Positions 47,992 to 56,666 of a DNA stretch of 64,000 nt are shown one piece after another (positions within the stretch are counted from its first letter, which is position 1; each line of letters starts with the position of its first letter). Where the stretch lies: contig NW_026516788.1 of the NCBI RefSeq assembly GCF_025766255.1, positions 59,364 through 123,363 of the forward strand, in the 5' to 3' direction. The stretch is from Zychaea mexicana. Its lineage: Eukaryota; Mucoromycota; Mucoromycetes; Mucorales; Lichtheimiaceae. The notes under the pieces are model-generated. The model saw only the letters and a list, made by a program, of their open reading frames with translations. It had not been told where the DNA came from and searched no databases. The translations under genes were made by a program, and so were the position numbers.

Positions 47992-48122
47992 ATTTAATTA
48001 CTTTTTTATTATTTATTATAGAATTCAATTTTGAAAATTCTCAACTACTAGAATTAATCTCAACCCTTTAATAATTCTCAAGTCTTTGTTTACATAAAAA
48101 ACAGCAACTAAGGTTTAACCCC

Positions 48123-48127
48123 CTCAG
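48123..48127. repeat. Target-site duplication CTCAG, right copy
   Basis: Second copy of the 5-bp duplication, followed by TCGCTAATCTTGG, the continuation of the interrupted host exon. Confidence 0.85.
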
Positions 48128-49869
48128 TCGCTAATCTTGGACCTCACTGACAAGAATTGGCGTTCAGTTTTCGCCGAAGCTAAATTGAATGAGATCATAA
48201 ACGAAGGTGGGCCACTTCAATGTCAAGAACCAGAATTTCTTAAAGAATACTACAGAGAATTAAAAGGCGTTGTATATATACATGATAATGAAAAAGAACA
48301 ACGATAACATCAGCAACAGTACTATATGCTTATCTTTCTCTATACAGAAAACGAGTGTCGAAGTTTTTAAATATGCCAGGAGCATAGAAATCGATGACCC
48401 TTCTACCGAACATCTAAAGGTGTGGTTCGCGACGGAACTACAAAACATTGCGCATCTTTTTCTCAGAACCAAGTCATTCAGCATTACCAATATGCCCGAA
48501 ACAGATCAGCAGTACCTTCCATTTGGGCTGCTTAATACTATATTCCTTGGGTCTGACGTTGTAGCAAAAGGGTAAGATATTAGACGGGCTGAAGATAGTA
48601 GAGCAAATTACATACAATCTAATAATCTTTTTTCGTTCTACAGCACCGAGATTTCGAGCGAAGCGAACGCCAATGCCATCAATTCATCCCGGCAATTATC
48701 ATCAATTACTGCCATCTCGAATCGAAGGATGGGTCGCAGGGGCAATACAATTTTTAAATATGGATCGAAAGAGCTGGGATGCTCTGAAGTTGGAGCCGCT
48801 CGTGATCAAACGAAAGCGTTCCGTGACAGTGCGATCAAGTTGCCTTTAGTGCTAATAGACATGCTGCTTTCGGTCACTTACCATTTAAGTCTTCTTATGC
48901 ATGTCACGTCACTGGATATAGTGTTTCAGGTCAATATACTTTTTGTACCAAACTCCTGGATAAAAGATGCTACTTTATACACGAAGCATGTATTAACATA
49001 GAAGTACTTCTTGATATATTCATTAGGTGGTAGTGCAGCACTTTTGGATGTCGACGTCCCTGCGGACTCATTACACGCATAAGAAAAACCGAGCCATTGG
49101 AGTTTCCCCACACCGACTCAAACTTGATTTCTCGATTACTCCCCTAATGACTCTCGCATACAATGGAAGAAGAATTGTAGATGAAACCGTTGAATTGTTA
49201 GATGATGTCGCTCAGCCATTAACAATGTCAACAGGTGGCAACCATTGGTGCCTTCCCCCAAACTTTCTTTTATCATCATCATCATCGTCATCATCAACAC
49301 CATCATCATCATCAAAAAAAAGAAAGATATCACAATGATTCCACACTCACTTTACCTCAAGTTCAATGTCTTTTTCTAACACTGATATATACCAACAATT
49401 CATTCATTCGTTCAAAACTTACATCTCCAACATTTTCGACATCTCTCCTACATTTCGCCAACAAAAACAAAATACTTTAAAACGTAAAATGTGCACCGAT
49501 CATACAATAAAAATTATTTGGTTATTATGATGCTGCATAATATTTCATGCTTATAAAATCATCACAAACGCTTCTTTTCATTGATGGCATGGTATATGTA
49601 ACGTACGTTCTTGTCTTTAGGATGAAACATTACTGTACATAATAACGAAGCATATTGTATATAACAAATTATGGCAGATGGCTCTTATATGATATCTAAT
49701 AGGACCAGTGAGGGAGTAGCATTTGAGATATGAAGAGCTATGAGATGATAGTGTAACGTCTTAGTTTGTGTAAGAGTTACGAATCCCGTTTAATAGGATG
49801 GATAGTATAAGAAAAGTTGATAAATCTGGATGAAATGCTAAGTATTAAGCAAAAGAGATGAAATAGAAG

Positions 49870-50330
49870 TGTGGGAGTTCAACAACCAGGGATTATTACG
49901 TCTGGAGCCACAAAAGACAATCCTTTTGATAGGAAAGGAAAAAGCTAAAGTTAAGAGAAAGAGAAGCTAAAGAACTGAACTGTTTATTATTCGATACAAA
50001 ATATTGGTCTATTTATACTAATTCTAATACACTATCTATGACTAATCTAATTGGTCCTTGATCCAATGGATACCGCAGTAGTGCGAAATGGTTTTGCACC
50101 TGGTGTGAGTTGTTTTTGCACTCGCAGTAAGAGTGGTGTTGCGCAGTAAGCGTATTGTTGCAGGTGTGAGATAAATTTGCACTCATAGTTACACCAAGTC
50201 TGTGATGAAAATGTTAGAGAGTAAACCGACAGATAGTGATACAAGTAGATTACAAAGCCAATACTAAGTGGAGGAACCCGTTTATTAATCCGAATGTATT
50301 GGAAAAACAAGGTAGGTTACAATAGAGAAA
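49870..50330 (-). repeat. Possible solo LTR
   Basis: Read on the minus strand: a TATAAATAGACC box, about 30 bases later a start-like AATAATAAACAGTTCAG, then a C/T-rich R-like stretch (CTTTAGCTTCTCTTTCTC) and an end in ACTCCCACA. The order of promoter, pyrimidine-rich leader and CA end resembles a retrotransposon LTR. No second copy, primer site or coding region was found in the window, so this is weak. Confidence 0.3.
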
Positions 50331-51424
50331 AGACGGAACTACTCTGACGTATGACCGTTATCAGGCAAGAAGTGGGTTGAAGACGTTCGCACACAGGCCA
50401 CACGCAGGCTACACAACAGGCGAAGGTACTAGCCAGGATTGGTTCCGGAGGGATGTGCACAAGAAACTTTCTGATGTGCCCAGCACTTATATTGCTACGC
50501 AACGGGTTTCACAACAAGTTGAAATTGTGTTACATGGTCTGTGCATTATGCTTGCGTCAAAAAGTTGCCTGGATATTATGTTTAGAATCGACCAAGTCAG
50601 TGCAAAGTAAAAGTAATTACGAATCTAATGTAAGCCATATGACATTGTCGGACATAGCACGGCAAAGCATGAGCTCTTTCCTAACTGTCAAATGAAGCGG
50701 CGAAGACGATTGAACACAGTCAGAAGTCAGAAAGAAAATGGCTATTGCAAGGTCATGTGACACGTAAATACCTTCACAAGGAAAGAAATTGTAAACGAGT
50801 TTGAGCAGGACATAAAGTAAAAGAGCAGGTTTTTACTCATTGTAATTATAGAGTAAAGAAACATTTTATAAAAGACGGAAGTTATCGTTAAGAATATCAA
50901 TTGTCGAAGAGTACAAATTTTATTTAATGAACACAATCAGTGGACAATAAAGACATATAGTAAGAGCACGATTTTACAAAGTGTCCTCAACAAGTAGTTC
51001 GCACAATCTGCAGGCTATACAAAAAGCATGAAGAAAGCAAGAAGAAACAGAAGAAGTATGTAAAAGGGGGAGGTAGGGAAAACCACCAAGTGCCTCTGCC
51101 TGGGTGTCCCAGTCTCCCAATCATTTGGCTTTGAGTCAATCAACCACAAACCCAAGCCATCATTGGTACAAACGAGCGGGAGCCATAGCGTACACATAGT
51201 CTCGAGAGTCAAGTGCAAGCAATCGGTTGAAGATTGCTTGTGAGTGGAGAAAGTGGAAGGGGAAGGACGGGAGGAAGGAAGAGAAGAGGAAAGGAAATGG
51301 GTAGGGGCAGGGGAAGGAATTGACTCTTGAAACACCCAAAAGGACGGCCATTTGCTGCTGTTGTCGAATGCTGGAGGAGCTGTTTACTGGATACTCGGAT
51401 GCTGGGAGCCGAACGCTGAAGCTG

Positions 51425-51565
51425 GGAGCTGATTGCCGAGCGTCGTTTGCCGAGAGTCGACTGCCAGAGAGTTGATTACCGAGCGTCGATTGCCGAGAGA
51501 CGATCGCCAGAGGGCCGAATGTCAGAGGGCCGAATGCCAGAGAGACGAGTCCTGAGAGTCGAACG
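51425..51565. repeat. Degenerate 14-15 bp tandem repeat
   Basis: About nine diverged units of the form TGCCGAGAGTCGA(T/C), for example TGCCGAGAGTCGAC, TGCCAGAGAGTTGAT, TACCGAGCGTCGAT, TGCCGAGAGACGAT, CGCCAGAGGGCCGAA and TGTCAGAGGGCCGAA. Read as protein it gives a spurious Arg/Glu/Ser-rich frame. Confidence 0.7.
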
Positions 51566-52552
51566 CGATCTACAGTGGCACCTGGCTCCTCATTGCGAAC
51601 CCCACCATGGCAGACCAGACCAGACTAGCAGACAAGGCATCCAAGCGAAAGGACGCTACCATATTTCTATGGCGAAAATCTGAAAAGGATTTCTCCGTCC
51701 TCTGATCGCCCGAAGACCGGTTGTGACCAATACCTTTGAACGCCAGACTAGACAGCCCAAAGCAGGGACTGGTTGTAGGCAGCCAGGGACCACGGGAAAA
51801 GGCCGAGACCAGGACCGACAGAGGCAAGACCAGGTGGGAAGAGCCAAGGGAAAAAACCAGGAGGATCCATGGGTGTGAAGGAAGAGAAAAAAGGGGATGG
51901 CCTGCAAATTGTGGGGGTATTTATGTTTTTTGGATTCAACCCCCGGGCTTAAAACACGTCCTGTGGCTTGTGATTCGTCATTCTAAAAACATATGAGAAA
52001 GCAAAATGGTAGCGAAGAAAAAAACATGTGCAGAAGAGACATGGTCAAGCGGTCAAGACGAAGGCGTATGTGGTCTGCGTGTATTGATTGTCCTACGAAG
52101 TATGTTTCACCGGTATCATGCAGGGCGTGCCCCCCGACGGTGTCGCCGCCTGTTTTTGAATATAAAGATACGTGCACCCGTCAGGCCACAAGGCGCACAG
52201 ACACGGTTTACAGGGTTTCAGAAACAAGATCCCAGAGAAAAAGAAAAGGCAGGTGCCGGGAATGGTTGACATTGTAAAAAATAAAAATTACTGACATTGT
52301 AAAAAACAAGAAGCTCACATAAATAGAAGCCATATATACCAAGAAATATCCCACATTGTTGTCGTGGATGCCTGTGCATGCGATGATGTGTTCACATGAC
52401 GAGTGCTCTTGTTGTTGCTGGTCCCGTTCACCACCTACACAGTTTTTCATTAAAATGTTAGTAATTGCATTGATGAGCGAACCGAATGATCATTTTTGTG
52501 CAACCTTTACCTTGACGTATTTCAAGTGAAGTGACATCAGTTGCATCTGTAT

Positions 52553-53278
52553 TCATTGTTTGTGGGATTGGTCCATCTTCTTCATTTGCTTCCACAGCTT
52601 CTGCTGCTGCTCTTCTTTGGTATCCTGATGAAAGGTTGAGTCCGTTGATCCATTTGGCAGCCCATAGAGTTTATTCTCTTCCCTCACTGCTAGTGTGCTT
52701 TCTTACCTTGGTTTGTTCCTTGGTTGGATATGGGAATTGCTGCGAGAGGTCAGATATCGGATCCGCGCGCCAATCATGAGCAGGTAACTGTTGCGATAAA
52801 TCTAAAGGCATACAACCTTAAGCATAGACACACTTGCTTTACTCCTTATAATAACAGTCTTACCGTGCCCGCTTTCTTGCTCATACGCGGCGCGCAGCTG
52901 CAAAAATTCATGGACAATCAGATCCACTGAGCTGGCATCGTACAACCGTCGGCGATGCACCAGCTGCTTACACACAGGACAGCCTGTCATGCCCGATCGC
53001 AGTGCTTGGTGTATGCAATCCTGACAAAACGTATGACCACATGGCGTGCTTGTTGCTTCGCTTAAACATTTGAAGACTATAATGGTAATAATGATAGTCA
53101 TAAGTCTTCTTTTCTTTCCTTGGCTGAATTGCTAAAGTTTGTAGCAGTAATGAAAAAGAAACACTATAACATACCAGATCGGACAAGTCAGTTCACCTCG
53201 CATTCGCCACAGTAAACCATCAACGGTATCAGGCAGTTCATTGGCAAGGGCCGATCCAGCCCCTCCATAAGACGCCAT
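52553..53278 (-). CDS. Small RING-finger protein with an apparent frameshift in the RING
   Basis: Probable E3 ubiquitin ligase. Start ATG 53278 (MASYGGAGSALANELPDTVD). Exons: 53278-53175, 53076-52864, 52801-52707 and 52624-52553, ending KLWKQMKKMDQSHKQ and TGA. Exon 1 ends LTCPI(C); exon 2 must continue LQMFK then EATSTPCGHTFCQDC and GCPVCKQL to give the canonical C-x2-C-x11-C-x-H-x2-C-x2-C pattern. One extra C at about 53060 puts these two parts in different frames. Either an assembly indel, a real frameshift, or an intron ending TTTAAG just before it (which would leave too short a Cys2-Cys3 spacing). A second open frame overlaps the last exon (ANEEDGPIPQTMNTDATDV), so the C-terminus is also unsure. 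Confidence 0.6.
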
Positions 53279-54148
53279 CACAACAGATTGAAAATGGTTC
53301 TTAGGAATATAATAGATAGTTTGACAGGATTTGAGGAGCCCTCCTTATACGTGTGTGGTTTCAAATACAAGGAGGAAGAAAAAACCGCAATGCGTCGCTA
53401 GGATTTTAAAATGTATTGCCCGGAGACGCGTTTTTACTCTTCTTACGCGTTTGTTCGTGTATCCACAAGCATTTATCTTACACTTCCTGACAAGCCCTTC
53501 CTAATACCTACTTCCTTTCTACGATGTACTTTTAAGAGTTTCTCTTGGTCAAAGAAGCATTTTGCCTTTTATCCTCTTTCTTCCAATACTATTCCGTCGT
53601 TCCAACAAATTGAATGTAAACTACCATGATACCGAAGTACACGAAAGGTAAGAACAAGAATTTATTTCCCCATTATCATATGTATGGCAGCGTTTTCACA
53701 CCGGCTAATGATTTTTTTCTCATATATCTTGGTATGCACTATGTATCACCTTTTGCACAACATTAATCACTGCTTTTACAGAACTAATATCGCCAACATG
53801 TTGTCACTGTCAGGAAAGCCAATTTATTTCATGATGAGCGATGATGGTCCGTCCTATATTTTGTAAGCAGCACTTTGAGAACGTAGTAAAGCATCAAAAT
53901 CAAGCGTGTTTGTCACAATGCTCCGAGTATAAATACACTAAATTCACATGATATCATCCGGTACAGAAGCTTTAGCAAACGTACAAACAACCTGCTGTAA
54001 AAATTGAGTGACTGGCATTGCAGAATAGCAGCAGCAATACCGGGAACCGGACCTCGTGTAAGCAAGGTAAACAAAAGCGATTGCGAAACTCGGAGCGAAT
54101 ACTGGGTGCTGCGTAAGATGAAGCACTTGTTTATTTGATTACTATGTA
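53279..54148. other. Mostly non-coding; possible Rad9-like terminal exon
   Basis: After a TTTTACAG acceptor at 53780 a short plus-strand exon reads NIANMLSLSGKPIYFMMSDDG, then PSYIL and TAA (53863). This resembles the last beta-strands of Rad9, the 9-1-1 clamp subunit (phi-x-GxP-phi-x-F...). No other Rad9 exon could be joined upstream, so it may be a relic or a coincidence. Confidence 0.25.
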
Positions 54149-54173
54149 CAGTGGCCGCTCGTTATAGTGATAT
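54149..54173. repeat. Left terminal inverted repeat of the pogo-like element
   Basis: The 25 bases CAGTGGCCGCTCGTTATAGTG ATAT are matched by the reverse complement of 54982-55006. Confidence 0.85.
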
Positions 54174-54981
54174 TCGATATAGTGATATTTCGATATAGTG
54201 ATGGGTTTTTCGGGTCCAACTCAAATTAAGCAGGGAATTATTACTAATTCGCTATTGTGATATGTGATATCAACCATCAGAAATATCATTATATCGAGCA
54301 GACCAATAGTATAATTTTATTTATCAGAAAAGGAAAAAAGATCAGTTTGCTTTGCACTGGTTAATATCTCAGAGTCTAGTCTACGCATCTTTTTTCTAAT
54401 AAGCCTATATAACTGAGCGTGCAGGTCGTCTTCAACCACCATTGTTTTCAAAAAATCGCTCATATACTGCTTCCTCTCTCCTTTACTATGCAGTGGCTTC
54501 AATGCTTCCTTCTCCTCATCTCGTCTTCTCTAGTTATTCTCTTCTTCATCAACATCTACCTGTCTGTATCAGAAACAAGCCTGTGACTTTTACATATGCA
54601 GTTACATCAGCCGTTTATGAACGTACCTTAATCTCTATCAATAATAGCATCGTTAATGAGGTCGTTGAAAGAAGTTGGTGCATGGATATCCTCTAAATCT
54701 TCATGTGGTATCAAATCATACCATCAACGCCACATGTTTCCTCATGAGTATCCAAAATCCCAGCACCAAGCTCATCAGATAGAAGCCTTTCAGCTTCTTC
54801 TCCTACACTACAATTTTTAAGGAGTTGCATACTATCAATTTTGACAGGATGTGATTCTAGAGCTTCTTTTATAGAGCTCGCCAAATACTCCCGGTAATCT
54901 ATGTACCAGATATCTTTGACGGAACTACAATTCGATAAAGTGATAATTCGATATAGTGATGGGGTTTGGGTCTCACCGGGC

Positions 54982-55006
54982 ATATCACTATAACGAGCGG
55001 CCACTG
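54982..55006. repeat. Right terminal inverted repeat of the pogo-like element
   Basis: Reads ATATCACTATAACGAGCGGC CACTG, the inverse of the left end; followed by the TA duplication. Confidence 0.85.
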
Positions 55007-55008
55007 TA

Positions 55009-56289
55009 TAAAACTAGCAGACGATCTGGGGAATTGAAGAAACAGGGTCCAAGCCAGACGGCGTTACCTAGATAAATTGGCATTTAGACAACTTCATGAA
55101 TAAGCGTGCTCATCTACAATGTACACACAGAACGTGTTACTGGGCATGGCTGCAGTATGTCCCGTAAGAATTCTGTTCCTGATCACGATAACTCGTTGCC
55201 ACTGTTGATTGTGTTTGTCATAAATTAAAACGACAATAATGCAGCACGCCCGGGCATATGAACAATGTAAGGGTATCGTGAAATACAAGTTATTCGATCA
55301 TAATGTCGCAACGGTTTTTAATTATATCAGAATAATACGCGCATGGAGTTGGTATCAAAGTATTACTGTATGTGTAGTACTAGTATCCCTGGACAAGAGA
55401 AATGGCTTGTGGTCGTGTGAAAAAGCCCACGTCTAGGAAAGCATGAACCATTGATTTTATTATCAGTGTCTATCATATGTTATTAGATCCATGGATCTGT
55501 AGCTGTTTGTTTTTATTGTGCTTTCTCTTTTGCCGTGGCAGTGTTCTTGCTGCTTGGAAAGAGCTGGGAAGGATGTCAGGACATAGAGAAAGGGTATACA
55601 TGGACGAAAGTATCGTGAAAGAAACTAGGAGACAACCAGTGCAAAAGTTGGACGGCCATTAATCAGCATATTAGAGGACAAGGAACTATGATGCGTCAAG
55701 GATCAAACGGCATATCTTGAGAAGGAGCTCCTCTCATTGCTGCTCTTTTTTTTCGAAAACAACATGTGATTATGATGTTGCTAAATGCTGATATATGATA
55801 TCTTGTGGTTGTAAGGGAGCGGGTTCGAAAAGTAGTGCCGATGCAGATGTTTTAATCGTAATTTATGTTTATAAAGAGGAAAAGAAACCCTCAGTGAAGC
55901 GACACATGGCTTCCGACCTGCCAATTAATCTCTCTACTTTTCTCTATGGGGTTCCTACTATTTCTGAAAGCAGATCCTCCATTGTTGATCTATCTTCCCG
56001 ATGCTCTGCCACAAGAAATTCACAGGAGTAATGACAAGGAAGACCGGACAAGAACAAGGTTAAGTGTCAGAAAAACCCTCGGATGAAGTAGAAGTAGTAA
56101 TGATGAATCAAGAATGATAAGTTGAGTGTGCAAAAGGTGATTGATCAGCTGTTGCGGATGGATGGATTGAATAAGGGTTTGTTCTAGCATTATAAATACC
56201 AAGCTTCGTTCGATCCTGGATATCTCGTTACTCTTCAAACACTACTATTTCTCGTTTTACACACACACGCACACACACACACAACAGAA
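55009..56289. other. Intergenic region with a TATA box near its right end
   Basis: No supported gene. A plus-strand frame at 55477-55662 begins with a hydrophobic stretch (MLLDPWICSCLFLLCFLFCR) but has no family or splice support. TATAAATA at 56191-56198 and a CA microsatellite (56263-56283) precede the next candidate. Confidence 0.4.
56191..56198 (+). promoter_or_regulatory. TATA box
   Basis: TATAAATA in CATTATAAATACCAAGC, about 92 bases before the ATG at 56290, with a pyrimidine-rich CA leader in between. Confidence 0.4.
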
Positions 56290-56666
56290 ATGCATCTTTT
56301 AAATCAATTTTGCCTGCAGCTGCCTCGGCACTGCAATCTGCGTTCCGCTGGTTCGCCAGTTTTCTTCCCTCCCCCTCCGCCTCCTCTTCCTCTGCCTCCT
56401 CTGCCTCCTCTTCCTCCATCGCCACCACCAAGGACGACAACCACAACCGAGACGCTTTTGAGCTCACTGCTGATGATATAGCATTGGTCATTAGCGCGGC
56501 GGTCTCGGTTGTGGAGACGGCGGTCTCGGTTGTGCAGGCGGCAGCATCGTTGATAAGGACCGTGTTCCTCATTACCAAGCTCACGGTCCGAACAACGCTG
56601 CTGCTAGCCAAGGCCACCCTCTGGGCTATCAAGATGACATGCTGTATTCTGAAAAGGTATCTATAG
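56290..56666 (+). CDS. Candidate small gene with two overlapping frames
   Basis: Downstream of a TATA box. The ATG at 56290 opens a 63-residue Pro-rich frame (MHLLNQFCLQLPRHCNLR, then a PPPLPLPP run). The +1-shifted frame is longer and looks more protein-like: ASALQSAFRWFASFL, a Ser/Ala run, DDNHNRDAFELTADDIAL, then an amphipathic Val/Ala-rich helix (AAVSVVETAVSVVQAAASLI) and LLLAKATLWAIKMTCCILKR to TAG 56664. That frame lacks an ATG, so an indel before the CCT microsatellite may separate them. Function unknown. Confidence 0.3.

Larger units (their letters stand above)
45821..48122. mobile_element. Complete AT-rich DNA transposon, 2,302 bp, DDE transposase with chromodomain
   Basis: Bounded by short imperfect inverted repeats (left AGGGTTAAGC, right reverse complement GGGGTTAAAC) and a perfect CTCAG 5-bp target duplication. 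It contains two convergent genes: a small plus-strand accessory gene (45974-46437) and a minus-strand transposase gene (46441-47991), their stops 3 bases apart. Base composition is far more AT-rich than the flanking exons. The right subterminal region repeats TTGAGA/TCTCAA motifs at 48043-48092, and the left end carries one at about 45844. It is fresh-looking: intact transposase frame and exact duplication. The superfamily is unclear: the transposase resembles the DDE_Tnp_4 (Harbinger/IS5-like) fold, yet the 5-bp duplication is not the 3-bp usual for Harbinger. Confidence 0.9.
44943..49338 (+). pseudogene. Unnamed multi-exon gene split by a DNA transposon
   Basis: Exons on the plus strand: 44943-44967, 45041-45201, possibly 45285-45307, about 45447-45736, then one exon made of 45811-45820 plus 48128-48271 and interrupted by the 2.3-kb element, then 48348-48571, 48644-48930 and 49027-49338. 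Without the insertion the split exon reads smoothly (PSQSLILDLTDKNWRSVF), with in-phase junctions on both sides. The protein (about 500 residues) has an acidic/helical N-terminus (NEQDPSIADFVDKNLDF), a central block GRRGNTIFKYGSKELGCSEVG and a Ser-run ending KKRKISQ, a possible nuclear signal. It resembles a large family of unnamed proteins I associate with Mucoromycota; no enzymatic motif is visible. The join between the second and fourth exons is not in phase and remains unresolved. Confidence 0.6.
49339..52552. other. Repeat-rich, gene-poor region
   Basis: No convincing gene in 3.2 kb. From about 49870 to 50330 the minus strand looks like an LTR (TATAAATAGACC, a pyrimidine-rich stretch and an end in CCCACA). 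From about 51050 to 52010 the minus strand again carries a TATA-like CATAAATACCCCC and CT-rich sequence, and contains short-period repeats. Frames such as 51447-51683 arise from those repeats. I could not find paired LTRs or a polyprotein. Confidence 0.35.
54149..55006 (-). mobile_element. pogo/Tigger-like (Tc1-mariner) deletion derivative, 858 bp
   Basis: Perfect-looking inverted ends: left CAGTGGCCGCTCGTTATAGTGATAT, right reverse complement starting with the same bases. Both ends are flanked by TA (54147-54148 and 55007-55008), the Tc1-mariner target. Subterminal copies of TTCGATATAGTGAT occur at both ends. Inside, minus-strand frames (54711-55004 and 54317-54502) read like the variable C-terminal part of a Tigger-type transposase (DYREYLASSIKEAL, LHAQLYRLIRKKM), without the DDE core. 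It is a non-autonomous, internally deleted copy. Confidence 0.85.
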
